64,000 nt of DNA from Atopsyche davidsoni (GCA_022113835.1 JAILWY010000012.1:3720001-3784000), one strand, 5' to 3'; counted from the stretch's first letter, positions 1-14,329 are shown. The notes: generated from the letters alone by a model not told the origin. Made by a program: numbers and translations.

Positions 1-1814
1 ATAAAATTTAAGAAAAATTTTGAGCATCTTTCATCATTTGAGCATAAAACTAGTAAAATCTAACATTGTGTATAAATGTTTAAATAAATAAAAATATATT
101 AATACAGCTAGAAATATACTTTTAATAAAGAAAAGTCGTATAAAATTTCATTTACTATTTATAAAAAATAAATGTGTTATAGTTTCAATAATAAAAAAAA
201 ACCAGTGAAATCAAAAAAGGGTTCGTAAATGTTCATAAAAGACTTATATTTTCATAATTCCATATAATTTTGTTTGCGCAAATGGAAATGACACTTATAA
301 ACTAAATTTAATGTATTCTAAAAGAGGAATATAACCGACTAAAGTTTGTCAAAATATCACATCCGGAAGATTAAACGTGATGCATCGATAGTATCCAATT
401 GTTTTTACGAGCCAGGGTAGTTACAGCTTTTATCTGCCCTCGCAGGCTGTGTATTACGACTCACGGGATTTTTTCGGTCCGCTGTTTATCGCGCACTTTT
501 ATAAGATGAGGGATGTTTATTAGTTTGGGGATGCGTGCCATCAAAATATAACTTACTATTCATGAGGCAGCGTGCTGGAAGGCGCTTACGTTGGTCAGAT
601 AAATTTCCAAGCGTATTAAATTTAGCTACCTGCTTTTGGATTGAGTATCACGATAATATACTAGCTTGTACAATGCACAATGCTAAAAATGATATAAAAC
701 TATCTCAATGCTTACAAACCTAACCTAACCTAGGCCAAAAATGTATTACTTGTAATTGTAAATATTCTATAAAAATTAATTAATTAATTAATATTTAAGC
801 CATATCAATATTGTCATATTTGTGTTATTTTGATTCCTAATCACAATAAAATATTTACATAAAAAAATGGTGTTTAAACATAATCAGTAAAATTTACACT
901 TTTCTTTTGTGTTTGTATTAAATTTTGATTATGTTATTTTTCGCATAAATGAGATAGCAATCGTCTATAAAATAAACTGGGTTATTATTCACTAAGTAAG
1001 ACATATTTTCAAATTATGACGCGCTTAAAATTTACTATGAAAAAGTACTTTTACCTGCTAGGGTTGAGTGTTTTTCATTTTTTTTAAAATCTTCAGGTAT
1101 ACGAGTACCCACCATAATATGTCCACAAAAGTCTTCAAAAAGACTTTTTAAGGCAATTTTCTATACCCGAAGCTTTAAGCACATTCAAACTGAGGTGAGA
1201 TTTCATAGAATTTTCTAAATTGAAGTATGAGCTATCTTGGGTAGCCGTACGAGCTATTCGTTTTTTTTCTTTTTTGCACACTTTAAATATTAAACAAATT
1301 TTAAATGTTAAAATCTTACATTTTTAAAAAATGGCTGGTAAAAAACAACAGTATGCTTTTAATTACAGAAGAGTTAAGTAATTTTCCTAATATAAATTGA
1401 TGGACTAAATGATAATTTCAGTGGTTATAATATCATGTTTTTAAGATCTACGAGAATTATTTCCGAAGCGAATTTAATCGCTAAGTGCGGCTATTTTGAC
1501 TAAATAGATCCATTTTCTCCCCTCAGGATTTAGCATTTTAAAAGATACTTTAATTTTATTTTATTTTATGGCTAAAAAATAAAGTGAGCATTCTTACGGA
1601 TATAGCAGTTTTATAGATAAAAACATAGGCATTAAAGCCGTCTCCGCCACCTCATGAATATTCAATTTCATTCTACCTACTTGGGTGCCCGTAATCCTTT
1701 TGAGTACTTTTCAAACACTCAGAGTGTAACTAGGCATTCTGGTTACTAGTTTATAATGCGCTTCGATCAATAGGCGAATGTGAAATCTTACAAAGCCGGA
1801 CTTAGATAAAAAAA
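1..1814. other. AT-rich spacer, no gene seen
   Basis: Very AT-rich DNA with stops in all frames. It holds a short simple repeat of ATTA units at 775-792 and three CCTAA units at 719-734. CCTAA is the complement of the insect telomere unit TTAGG, but three copies are no more than chance. The 62-codon frame at 535-723 shows no recognisable domain and is not called. Confidence 0.7.
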
Positions 1815-2110
1815 AGCCTTGTTTCCTATTCGGTTACCCGAGTATTCGCTGGGCTGGGCATAACAAATGACTATATTCGCAGGGGAGCCCCCTGGACCTT
1901 AATCACTCGGGCTTCTTTAACGACACAAGAGCAGAGAGAAGCGACCAGTGTGAGGACGAGGGCGGATCCCGTCAGGTTGTTTTTTTTTTTTTTTCGCCTG
2001 AATAAATTTGATCAGCGCTTTTCGTAGATTCCTGCGAAAGCGAAGCCTTGAGGTCAGCCGCACAATGTTAACCCGTACAACGAAAGGTTTAAACCCACTT
2101 CAGCATGCTA
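1815..2110. other. Moderately GC-rich island with a poly(T) run
   Basis: GC content rises over the flanks, with CpG-containing words and a run of 15 T at 1980-1994. No open frame of note crosses it. The T run could be the complement of a retrotransposed poly(A) tail, but the adjoining sequence is not recognisable, so it is listed only as a non-coding island of unknown role. A smaller GC patch follows at 2290-2345. Confidence 0.35.
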
Positions 2111-3174
2111 ATTTTTTAAAATAGAATCCTCCTTAAACACGGTATTTAGCGTCTCTCATTCTACTAAGAGTAATTTATGCGTCGTTATTATGTTCTGAAA
2201 AAACTCGTTATACTTGTAACGAAAGAGTGGCTTATACCTAACCTAGACGAATGATGCTAAAAATGAATACGTAAAGCTAATGCTTGTTTTTGTACTCACC
2301 CTTCCCCGGTGACTTTAGGCGGCGCCCTCCCTCCCCTATACTGAATTAACTTAATTCTAGTTCACAGCAGTGTTTAACGAGGTTAGTTTGTTTTTCTGGC
2401 GTGGCTGAAAGAATCGCAAGGGTTTTTGAATTGATACGTAGAAATCGTAGAATAAAAATGGCTAATGAGTGCGAGAGACTACTCTATCGCAAAAAGTTGT
2501 AAACATGTCCTGTTTTGGAGGCTGCTCTTGAATATATTCTAAGTAAAGTAGCTATAGTAAAGTAGCTACACCAAAGCAGACTCTAGAGAAAACGGTTTAT
2601 TATAAGTCTTGTATGGGTTTTTTGTGTAAGCCAATTTGTCACTTTGCAGAGGTTACCTTATTTAGGGCATCCTGTCTTTTTACTGTATATTGAAACATCG
2701 CCATTTCGTAATCATATTAAAAGGCATATATTTTAATGATACGACATTCATTTCAAAGCAATACTATTTTGTCTATCTGTTTCAAATTGTACTCAAGGAT
2801 GAAATATCTCCTTTTTTTAGCAAAGATTCAAAATACCTTATTTGATATATCGTAAAAGTTTTCTACTATTACAAGTACTTAAAATCTTGTTTTTTGCATT
2901 GTTTTTTTTACTACGGAAAATAAAATCTAGCATAGTAAACGCGAATATCTTTAAAGATTTTTTCGTCATTAAATGAGATTCTTTATAAATAAATTCAAAG
3001 CATTTGTAAGAAACGTCGATGTCACAACTTTTGACTCAATTTTGCAAATGATGCTCACATAATATTAAATGTGAACATCGCAGGGTGTTTTCTCGAATTA
3101 TTATTATTTTTTTAAATTTTATTTGATAGGACATCTGGAACACTGTTTCTACGCAAAGATTATCACAGGACTAG

Positions 3175-3545
3175 GGGAAAGTCGCATTGAGCGAGCAACT
3201 AATAACGTGAATACACTTTAACGCCCGAGAGACGCCCATCATATTCCTGCCCAATAAGCGAGCGGGTATTCCCGGGAACGAGCTTGCCTATCCTCGCCGC
3301 AATATAATACCCGGCGAGATAAGCCGAGACGCCTGTAATAGTTTGTTCGTCGGTACAATTTCATTTGATGCGACCACTGGGCTGATTGCGTGGCTGCCTC
3401 CCTTATCTTTTGTTTTTCATCATCCCTTACCCTTATAGTCACGTCACCGATATCTGATCTAAGTTTCTTTAAAACTTTCCCATTGATAACGTGGGATCGC
3501 GCGTAGTTTGCCTGAAAAATGCCAACTCGGAATTTATGGCTACAG
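3175..3545. other. GC-rich non-coding island (candidate regulatory element)
   Basis: A block of clearly higher GC and CpG content within an AT-rich context. It includes a near-palindromic CCCGGG at about 3270-3275 and repeated GCGAG/CTCGC words. A 103-codon frame on the minus strand (3239-3550) covers it, but its translation is basic, of mixed composition and unlike any family I know, so it is probably carried by the base composition. Comparable islands recur through the window. A cis-regulatory role is inference. Confidence 0.3.
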
Positions 3546-6500
3546 CACATCGAAAGTTTCTTATAGAGTTGAGCGCATTTTGGATTTGAAAGTTTTACTA
3601 CTTTTTGAAATATTTATTTTAATGTTTTAATTATATCTAAAATTATTCATATTGAGTAAAAAAAACTTAATATATTCGAATACTAATTCTTATTAGTTTA
3701 TACCCTTTTTTAACTATTTGTTTTTAATTCGTATTTTATTTTATCAACAGTTCATGAATATTCATATTATTAAAGATGAATAATTCATTATAAAACCACG
3801 ATTATTTTTGATGGAGTGTGAAGAAAGAGGAATAAAAACAGTTGGCAAAGTTTTTGTTAATATTTTATAAGGCTCTTCATTGTGATTATTGCGGGGAGCA
3901 AAAAAATTTAAGCCTTAATTAGCAGTTAGCATTCATTTTTTAGTGAAATCTTGTTTCGGTTTTCTGATTCAAAATCTAAGTGATATAGACAATAGAAATT
4001 GTACAACAATACTTTCTTAATTCATGGAAAAAATTAATCAAACTTTGAAAAGTAACTGTCATTTATATTATCATTTTTATTAAGCAAAATATTATTTTTA
4101 AGTTATTTAAATATTTTAATAATTTCTCTGACTGTACACGTAAATGCCCTGGAACCTCAGTGTGGTTATGTGAGCCAATATGACTGCCAATATCCAAGTT
4201 TACCGTTAACATTGTCAAGTCAATGGCACAGAAATAATTAATGTTATGACGTCGGGGTCTCCTGGTAAAAACAGATTAGGACCGGAAAAACAGAAAGGCG
4301 AATTCTTTGCCTTTTCCGCTGAGGGGAGAATATACATAATATTTATTTAACCTTTTTAGAGCGGGTAATATTTTATGTAACGTGAAATACATTTTAAATT
4401 AAACTTTCTTGTAATTTCAGAACGGGTTCATATATATTTTATGAATTTTTGACAAGTGATTTAACTTGATATTTTTATTTTGCCGGTGATATTTTTTTTT
4501 AAATTATGTAATCCGCAATTTATCGTTTAAAAGTAATTTTATTATATGATATTAGGTAAACAGCCCACACGTGAAAAAACAAATTAAATCGGTGAAAAAA
4601 AAAGGCGAGCTTAACACGGGAATCAAAGATAGCTGTAAATTCAACAGCAGAGCTTCTGTTATTAGGTAGAAATAAAAATATATATTTGAGTTGATTAGGT
4701 TTAAATAAATATTAATACATTTAATTATATTCAAGAAATCAATTATTCAATATACTCCTGTATAAAAACAATTCATATTTTCATTGAGATATACTAGATA
4801 AAAGCCTTTTTATGCAAAATTCTATCTCATTATCTGGGAAGAAAAAAAATCGATGGAAAAATTCTTTGGGTGATTTTTACATATATTTTTGAACATATTT
4901 TATATTTAATACAAATTCTCTTTAGATAAATAATTTTTCGCTCAAACAAATTATTCGAAAAAAGATTCAGAATTTTCGTTTTATATCTTTTAATAATTTA
5001 TGTAAATATATTAAGACTTCGAGAGTTGAATCTTTTGGTTTGGAAGTAATTTTATACAAAGATATAAAATAAAAATATATAAAGATGTGAAGTATTCATT
5101 GTAGATTTGGACCTGGGGCTCATAAACTCATTTTACGGACTCCTTTTTAATAATTAAATTCTGTTATTTTAATAAATCTAATTGTATTTTTATTTATGAC
5201 TTGTTTATAACTTTTTACCCGTCTCTATAATGATATTGCTTAACGTGCATAGTCATACGGCATAACTCATGTCGTATTAGTCTAAATAAATATTAAAATT
5301 TATATGACATGAACTTCTTAAGAATATTATAAATGACAGAACATTGCTAAATAAATTTATAAATATAATTTTCACACTTAAGAAATTGGATAAAATAGAG
5401 AGAGAACTTTTTATATTTTGATATTTTTTATCTCTTTCATAACATTTAATATCTCATCTAAAAGAAATAATTTGTCAGAATGAATATCCGTCCCCTTAAG
5501 CGCTTCATTCAAAATAAATTAAAATACTTTTGTGTTTATTCCCAAATAAACCCTATTAAATAGCTTTTCAGAGTTTCTCATTTAATTAAAATAATTTATG
5601 TATCAGCTAAGAATTTCTTTTTTTCGTTTCTTTTGAGACTTTATTTTACTTAATCGACAAAAAAATGGCAAGACCAAGGGTCAAGGCATATCAACATTTT
5701 CTACCAAAGCGATGAAAGGTATATAATTGTAACTTTCTGGCCTTTCCGGATCATTTACATAGGCTTTTCATTTCATTGAAAAATTCCTACTGTCTAAAGA
5801 GGGAATTTATAATTAATTTTTAAGCTCTAATTCAAGCTTCATCTTATAAATTAATGGATTTAATATTCGTTACATAACAAATAAAAATGTTGCTAGAACC
5901 TTAGAGTGTTGTTTGTTAAGAAAGCTTTTGTAAATATACTTAAGTTTAAGGTACTTAAAGCCAGGAAACGTTTTAAGGAGCTTTAGCTACGATTCTGATG
6001 GTTTTTTTAAGTATTTGGAAAGAAACATACACGAGTACAACTCATGAACTTTAGTTTAGAATTTTTTTATCATACAATGTTATATTTGAAAATAAGTATA
6101 TTTTTCGATGAAGATTTTATAATTTTTTTAAAAATCATAGATTTAATTCGTCTGCTGTAGAATACTTGATAATTTTTAATATAAAAAAACTGAATATTTA
6201 AACAAATCCAGTCAACTTAATTTCAGTGCCCTCAGTTATACAATAAACGCTGCATACTATACAAACAAGATTATCTAAAAAAGAGTGCTGGCAAATAAAA
6301 CTTTCTATGATACAATAGAATTTTCAAAATTTTCAAAAAATTGAATTCAAACAAAGCAGATATGTTGTGTTACTTATTTCTGCAAATTTCGTTTAAAAGA
6401 GGGTAAACTTTTTTATTTTACAAAAATCGTTTTTTTTATTTTTTTTTGAACGAAGTATATTTTCTATAGCCTTCTAAGAAGGTGAAAGCAATGCTCTGGT

Positions 6501-7139
6501 CTGTTTGCGTGGCTGTACGTGCGAAGGCGTGTGTACAATATTACGGTTGCGAAATTGGTTATATCATCCCACGGAATAGCCGCGGTTGTGACAATAATAT
6601 AAAAAGATGTTATCCAAGCATAATACCGAGCAGTGTTCCTAAGAAACTATCAATTCAGCTTTAAAAATATAGCAGTATATTTAAAAAAGATTATTAACTC
6701 ATTTAGCAGCCAAATGACTAATCACAATCTTATAGTTATCACCCCATTCCTAATTGTTATTTATAAACAGATAATTATAAATTTAACCAATCCTGAAGTT
6801 ACCTCCTAATTGCGTTTTTTGACGGTTTTTCGTAGTATCTACTTTTTCCGAGTAAAAGCTTTTAATTAAATTTAAAAAAATATATATATTTCTAGTGTCA
6901 TTAGTTATCAAATACTTAGTTTTTGTAAAAAGCAATACGAATTTAATACTTTATACCTTTGCAAAGCAACAAATCACCCATGGATCAGTTTTGCGTATCT
7001 TGTCGCACGGCTGGTTTCGAATGCCATATAAGACTGTATATGACTTCTGCAAAAATATTTAAACAAAGCATAATTTTGGTGATATGAATATATGATATAT
7101 TTATACTAGAAAAGCAACATAAATTTTCCTTGAGTACAT
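3546..7139. other. AT-rich spacer, no gene seen
   Basis: Long AT-rich stretch with homopolymer A and T runs. The frames at 4552-4734 (minus) and 6482-6664 (plus) are about 60 codons, low in complexity or unrecognised, and are not supported as genes. A short CpG-containing patch lies at about 6500-6600. I see no RNA gene, repeat array or transposon end. Confidence 0.65.
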
Positions 7140-7400
7140 TTATTTTTCAATTCTCGTCCCGCTGTCAGACTTAGCCAGACGAAGTATGGGATTCCAACGG
7201 CAATTCCTTGCTCCTTGTCATAATCCAAGATTCTTCTTCCGCATCATAAACCGATTAACGTCATCAAGTATAAATGATTCCCGGGCCGGAGAATAGCTCA
7301 CGGAATTAGACCACATTATTACAGATATATACCGCGCGGATCTCCATACACAACCACCCCGTGACGCATTCCCGAAAGCGGGTATCGCCGAATTTACATT
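7140..7400. other. GC-rich non-coding island (candidate regulatory element)
   Basis: About 260 bp of raised GC with dense CpG around 7280-7400, including CCCGGGCC, CGCGCGG and GTGACGCATT words. No long open frame runs through it. The sharp return to AT-rich DNA on both sides and the likeness to the other islands suggest a discrete element under constraint, but I see no diagnostic motif cluster. Confidence 0.3.
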
Positions 7401-10054
7401 TATTCCGACAATTCTATAGTTTTGGAATATGTTAGCATGTAAATTTGTGTGTTATTTATGGTCCCAAGTTTAAATTCACCGTTTGGGATATTTCAGTTAT
7501 GTAATTACGTAACCTTGTGGCGTATTTATTATGAACTGTCACCGCGATAAAAAGTGTTTAAAAAAACCCACAAATCATATTTTGGTTTTCTGTCCAAGTT
7601 GGTGTGCTTACATTAATATGTATGTACTTCTTCTATGAAGAATATAAATTGCTAATATATTTTTTATCTTTTTATTATACGCAATAATTGGCTAATTTAT
7701 TTCCATCCATTGTTATTTTTATGTTTATCATACAGCAATTAAAATTTTAAATCTCTGTATGAAAAACATAAATCACTTGTCAGAATTTATGATTTAGAGC
7801 ATGATATGCGTACCAAATTAATAATTCTTCATATTTTGCTGATAAAGTTTGTTATCCAATACATTTACTTGAAAATATTTTAATAAATTACGCTGAAAAT
7901 GTAACAAAGATATTTTAAATATTTATTCATCAGTTTGACCACATATTGTATTTATTACACCAATTAATAAAATGATACAAAATTTTAAATAAAACTGTCT
8001 TTTCTAGACCACTTTAAATAATATCAATAATAAAATCAGATTTTTAGTTATTTTCATAACATAAAATTCAAATTAAATCTTTAATTTCTTTAAATAAAAA
8101 TATAATAAAACAATAAAACAGATAAACCAAAAGCTGCTCTTACTGTTTATATTGTAATGCTGCCTATCTGGTTTATAGTCACTGCTTTTAGCCTAAATGA
8201 TTAGATTCTATAAACTTTTTCCGAGCCCAATGTAAAATATAGTATTCCGAAAAAATCTTTACCGTAGACTTATATTATATTTTGAGATCAAAAATATTCT
8301 TTTGAATTCCACATCCGTAAACTAGATATGACCGCAGCTTCAATCATTTGTAAAATAAATATCCCACGCTTCCTGTTTAGATTATTTGGATTGAAATATT
8401 TACCGATCGTACAGTCGATATTGAATTGTTATATATATGGTAACAACACACTATACAATTTACTTTATTTTGTAAAACACTTTTGGAAATATATTTGTGC
8501 AATTTACTTAAGCATTTCGTGAATCATTCAGGAATCATGCAACAAGTGCTTTTATGAAAGCTTAGTTTAAATGCTTTTTAAGGCCTGAAATTTCTACAGA
8601 CTTGAAATTAAAAAACGTTTATTTATTTTACCTGTTCCGAATTTCAGTGCCACATTTCTTTAAATTAAAACCTTGATTTTTAGCTTAATATATGATTAAA
8701 ACATATTTTTAAATATTGAAGAGTTGGAAATGTCTCACATCGAAAATTACTAAAAATTCATTCAATTTTACACCGAAAAGTATTGAGCCGCAATGCTAAG
8801 TTGTTATTATAGGAAGTTATAGAAAAGCACACAAGTTAACAATTTGATGCATTAAATGGATAGATGAAATTTTTTTCTTTTATTATTCATGTTACCTTCT
8901 TCTTGATTTTTGATTAAAATTGCCAAAAAAAATACAATAATAATAAAAATACATAAAAAACTGAAAAAATAAATAAATTATGAAAATTGCTCTTCACGAA
9001 AGTTAACGCTCATTATTAGATCACGGGATGGTTTTATTCATTTTTTTAAATTAGTTTTGTCATTGAAAATTGCCCTCAAAACACTGGAAAAATACTTTAA
9101 TAACAAGGTTTTTTCTTTACATATTTATTTAGTCATGAAGTTTAAAATGATAAAAAACTTTACGTATGATTTTTTTAGCTTTAACCGTAATATAGCATCT
9201 ACGACTACGTGTTATTAAAAAAATCTGCAACCTGCAAATGGCATATGAAAAGAAAATTGCCCCTCATAAAGCATGATGAAATTACTTTATTTTTCAGATG
9301 ATTAACATCGCCATGTTTGCACAAACATTTTACCCTTATAGTACAACTGAGTAAAATTATACAAAATCACTCACACTAAGTGAAATAACATTTAAATACA
9401 AATAGTATAAAAAAATATTGTTTATTTTGTAACCATTAATTGTAAAAGAAGAAAATGTTTGATAAAATAATTCAATGCAAAATTGAAAATACTGCACATG
9501 TAATTTTTTTTAAAGGTATTTTATTGTTTATTAGATAGTCAATATCTAATAATTCATATACAGACAAATAATTGAGTAAATGTGGGAGTCATGAGTATTA
9601 TTAAGAAAATATAAACAAAATTTTAAAATCTACATGTAGATAATTAGCATTATTTAACTCAAATATCGATATGGATAAAATCTTACCATAAATTCTAATA
9701 TTATTATAAACGCTTAAATCATTGCAAATGTAATTAAGTTTTACCCGCGTTGTTTTCAATATTTCAAATACTCTAACGTAAAGGCTTACTATTGAATTAC
9801 TTTTTTCACTTGCCCCAACACAAAGTACTTAGTGTAGAGATTTTCCGTAACTTTTATGTCTTTTATTTTTCTAAATTGAGTTAAGTTACTTTGTTATTGA
9901 ATCACAGCCTTAATAGTTAAAAGAACCTTCTTGATAAATTCAAAAATTATTTCCGTATTTTATTATCTTTATAAAGGATTCCCGAAAAATTCGGTAAAGA
10001 TAATTTCCATTCACAGTAATCATATTTATAAACAAAGCTTTTGGAATTCAAAGA
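7401..10054. other. AT-rich spacer, no gene seen
   Basis: Uniformly AT-rich. A 64-codon frame at 8328-8522 encodes a hydrophobic, low-complexity translation with no known motif and is treated as chance. No repeat or RNA gene recognised. Confidence 0.65.
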
Positions 10055-10460
10055 AAGAAACCGGCGAATAATAATCCGGCACCTCTCTGTGAAAAATTAA
10101 TTACACAAAATCAACCCCCGGCCGATTACAAAGTTCTGAAACCCATTTATCACCCGGGGACAAACATAACCGGATGGGCCCCTGCCGGATCGGGAGATAA
10201 ATTGGCCTCTTCATTCCATTACCTATCTCAGTAATGAAAGCGGCCGAGTCTAATGGCAGAGGTAATGGCCCCGCGCTGCAAACAACCTCTGAAGTTTCAG
10301 GAACAAGCTCTACAATGAGCTTTTGTCGGGGGAACCTCGAGCGCCGTATGGAAAGTGAATGGCTCACAATGTGCCCTTTAAACGCTCAAGAGTACAGTTC
10401 TTATTTAAGTTTTACAAGTTCCATGTCGGCAAATTATTCACGCCCCGTGAATATTTAAGA
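10055..10460. promoter_or_regulatory. GC-rich island, candidate enhancer
   Basis: About 400 bp with strong GC and CpG enrichment (CCCCCGGCCG near 10115, CCCGGGG near 10153, GCGGCCG near 10240). It contains an inverted pair CATTAC (10217-10222) and GTAATG (10231-10236) around an 8-bp spacer, each arm holding a TAAT-type homeodomain core. Frames on both strands overlap here (10101-10367 minus, 10234-10458 plus). Opposed overlapping frames are typical of GC-rich DNA that lacks stops, and neither translation is recognisable. The regulatory call is inference from composition and motif content. Confidence 0.33.
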
Positions 10461-12495
10461 AAATTTGCGTTTTTACCTGTTCGGACTTGTTTTTGTTGGG
10501 TATAAACCCATTACCACACATCTGTTTTGCATGTCCTTTTAAAATATACCAAATCCTTTTATGGCCTGTCTCATGAATTAAAAATTACAGGCTTTTATTT
10601 TACATTTTAAATAAGTTGATGTACTACCACATTGTAACGCAAAATTAAAACATACATTCATAATAAAGTTCAAACCGTTAAAATTGTAAGTACAGTATTT
10701 GTAGAACAACGGCTTTTTTGTACATCATGTGGAATATACAAGTAATAAAAAAAATACAATAACAAAACTATCTTAACAAATCTTGCAGGTATTTTTGCTT
10801 TTTAATTTAGTAAAAATGTATGAAAAAAAATCATATGAAAAAATCAAATGAAAACAAATTTGCAAGAAATTAAAATAAATACAAACGATTTCAATATAAT
10901 ACACAAAGCCTAAAGATTTAATATAAATATTTTAATATTTATAATAACCAAGAGTAACGAAAAGCCTCAACAAAATACATTAAATTCGTGCAAATTCCAT
11001 TTGTAACAATCAATTCCCAAAGCGAGCGGCAGAAACGAGTACTCCATTGATTGATCACACGATAGAAAATGTAAACAATATAACAGGTTATATTAGCAAT
11101 CAGTGAAGTGATCATAATTTATTAACTTTAGACATTCAATATCAAGCATGGAAATATTAATAAAACAGACCGCAAAAAGTTTTTGATAAAATATTTTATC
11201 TTTAATATACATTTATATTGATAATTTTATATATTATAAAATAACGAGGTGATTACATTCTACATTTTATTATTTTTGATTCACGGTGGGAAACATCTTA
11301 GTTTAGATAATCTATAAGAAAATTATTATATTGTAAGAGACAGATAATCAAGCAATCTAAAATTACTTCGCCCACATTCATATGAAATTTACAATTTGTA
11401 TTAAAGAAAATAAATATCAAAAAAGTTTTTATCTCAATAATTTTCTTTTTTTTGCTTTGATTTACTGTATAACTTAATGTGATAACTGAGAAAACTTTAA
11501 AACATCATTTTTGGTACCAACTTTACCGCGAGAAATTTTATGGGTGGTAAAAATAATGGTAACTAGCAAAATTTATGAATTTATTTGACGATAAAATAAT
11601 ATAACTGAAAATAGAAGGTGTAAGGCGTTTTCACTCATAAATTGACTTCTGTTATTTTAATCATACGAAAAACCCTGATAAGCAACAAGCAAACAATAAT
11701 TATATAATCTTTATTTATTCTTTGAAAATCTAGACAGACAACAAATCAATGTATTATTAATAATCCATAAATATGCTTACAAGGTATTAATTTTATTTTT
11801 GGTTATATAAATAAAAATAATACAGCAAAAATAAAACAAAATAAATTAAACATTAAAATAATAAAACTTCAAGATGTGATTATGTTGTATTATAAAATGA
11901 TTATTACTTAAATGATTTCTTCATTCAAAGATAATTAAAAAATACCTTATTACATTTCTTCGTAAAATTTCGCTGAAAGTTCGACTTCTGAAATTCTCGC
12001 TTTTAAACTCAAAACTATTCCCAGTAAATTATTCCTCTTGATAGTCCAATGCAAATAAATAATTCAAGTGACATGCTTGAAAACGAGGAGTTCCTGGGAA
12101 ATAAATAATATCATAACCCTTCTCGAGATGTCGCCGACTGTAAGATATTCAGAATCATATATGCATTACAAGATATGCCGGCTGATTTACACAACATACT
12201 CGCTATACAGTGTGATATTTTGCTTTGTGTAGTATATTGTTTTAAAATAATGAAAAATAATATTTAATTGTTCGATTCGCACATGAAAATATGAAAGAAG
12301 TGCTCAAAATGTTTTTTCACGACACGAATATATCGCTATACCTACCGGGGTTTTAATTTTATCATAAATATATATTTTTACAAAGCTTAGGTTCTCTTTA
12401 ATATATTTTTAACTCAATCACAATAACATCTATTTTATAATTTTTATACGAGTATAGGCTGATATATATGTTTTATTACCTTATAGAAATGGAAT
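10461..12495. other. AT-rich spacer, no gene seen
   Basis: AT-rich throughout, with many short A or T runs. No supported gene, RNA or mobile element. A short TAG-triplet run sits just beyond its end at about 12517-12530. Confidence 0.65.
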
Positions 12496-12930
12496 TGTTC
12501 CTGGTGTATACAGGTAGTAGTAGTAGTTATTGACTAACAAAGCAATTAAGCCTTCCACACATCCTCTATTATTCATTCCCCACTGAGTACCGTCTATTCA
12601 TTATTGATACTGTCCCTCCGATGGTATTTCCTGACGTGTATGAATGTCCATGTCCAACCTAAACAACCAAGCCATCAATGAATTTATACTCGGTGAATGC
12701 AGTGTATACATTGCGTGCCTACTTTGGTGCAAGTTATTGACTGGGGAGGCGAAAATTACCGCCTGCGACACTGTAGCCGAGTACAGGGTGTGCTGAATTG
12801 AATATTCAAGTATTCATGAGATCGATAAAATTATTTGTTTGATTGTATTCATTCCACCAACGGGAGACATTCAATTCCAAATAATCCTTGACGGGAGACT
12901 ATAACAAAGCTGCATTGTATGAGACGAAGG
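12496..12930. other. Mixed-composition island
   Basis: A stretch of intermediate GC (about 12550-12800) with few homopolymer runs and E-box-like words, ending in an AT-rich patch with ATTCAAGTATTCATG near 12802-12816. It has no open frame of note. It resembles the other islands but is less GC-rich, and its role is unknown. Confidence 0.25.
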
Positions 12931-14119
12931 TTTAAACAAAGGGTAAGCCAAGCAAATACCTCGAAATAAACACAGACAATTGTGGTTGTTTCAGGAAATT
13001 ACGACCTCAACATTTGCCGTATTCTATGCACATTATTCACAAAAATAAAATATCAAAGACTTTTTATTTTACTTGTCATATTGAAGAAAATTATTCAAAA
13101 CCAAAAAACCTGCAAGCAAGCAAACGTACGTACGCTAAAATCACAAATGCTTAAAAAAAAAATTTATGCTTGTAGAAACTTCATTATTCATGACTGGGAA
13201 TTATTTCTGTCCATAAAGGCATTGTTAAACTGAATCCAAAAATTATTAATCCTCAAAATATTATCTTAATAATTTAATATTAAATATTTAATAACATGTT
13301 TTTGCAAATTTCTCATTACAATTTAATTAAAATATAAAATTGATACTTAAATATAAATATAAATTTGGGGTAAATAAAAACCACAAAAATTAATTTAAAA
13401 GGGTATTTTTTAAAAATTTACTTATTATACTACTTCAAAATAATATATTTATGAAAATATTTTCTAGCCTATTTTTGCTTATTACAGCAGTTTCAAGTGA
13501 AAAAGAAAAAATATGAGATAATGGTGTGTATCTGTAATGTTGAAGATATAAGAAAGTAACCGTACTGTTATATAAGTATTATTAACCATACGATGAAATT
13601 CAATAAAACTGAATAGGTTGGAAATGAAATTTCATAAAATTCGACGGTAAAAATAGTATTAAAATATTTACTTACCTCTCTAAGTTAACTTTGTTGAGAA
13701 ATATTTAGTATTTTCGTAAGAGAACTATAAAATTTAACGGTTTAAAGTATGTAAAGTATGATTTTATAGTAAATAACTATTGCAACATTGTATGTTTATT
13801 GAATATACGAAAATAATGCAAGTTGCGAAAAGCGTTTTGGAGTGATTTTTTTTTGTGGAATATCAATTAAATGTACGATTTAAGCAATGGAATTTATTTA
13901 AAACTTTTATTTCTCTGGATTAATTAAAAAGTTGTTTTTAAGAGCTTCATTCTACAATTAAAAAATAAGCGGCTTGTAGCCTTCATGATTTTTTATTATT
14001 AAAACATTTAATACCCTAAATATTTGTGGTTTAAAGTTATATCTATAAGTATGAAATTTATAGTTGAAAACAAGTTTATATAATGAAATAAGTAACTTTT
14101 TATTTATATCTTCACATTG
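12931..14119. other. AT-rich spacer, no gene seen
   Basis: AT-rich, with an 83-codon frame at 12982-13233 whose lysine- and isoleucine-rich translation simply reflects base composition. No other structure recognised before the ribozyme-like motif at about 14.15 kb. Confidence 0.6.
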
Positions 14120-14129
14120 AGTTTATTTT

Positions 14130-14190
14130 ATTATTTGCATTACTAGTTTCGACCTTATAATCAGGTCATCATCAGATGCACGACTTAACA
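14130..14190 (-). ncRNA. Hammerhead-ribozyme-like motif (Penelope-like or related repeat relic)
   Basis: Read on the minus strand, the invariant box CTGATGA (14175 to 14169) is followed by GACCT, a 7-base loop and AGGTC (a 5-bp helix II), then GAAA and C (14150 to 14146). This spacing and both conserved boxes match the core of a hammerhead self-cleaving RNA. Such motifs are known in the terminal regions of Penelope-like retroelements and related repeats in invertebrates. I could not confidently place the cleavage triplet or helices I and III. No reverse transcriptase frame is nearby, so this is a short relic or a free-standing copy. It is the best preserved such motif in the window. Confidence 0.5.
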
Positions 14191-14329
14191 AGTTTGTTTT
14201 AAATTTTTATTTTAAAATTATTTTTGTTAAAAATAATGAAATAAGAGCATTTTAAATAAAGCGGTTGAACGTTTTAATTATATTGACTATTAAAATGTAA
14301 ATACACAAATATCGTTAAAATTTTTCGTC

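Noticed and set aside
719..734. Telomere-like CCTAA units
   Set aside because: Only three units, within ordinary AT-rich sequence; too few for an interstitial telomere tract.
3239..3550. 103-codon minus-strand frame
   Set aside because: Unrecognised, basic, and confined to a CpG-rich island, like the other opposed or solo island frames.
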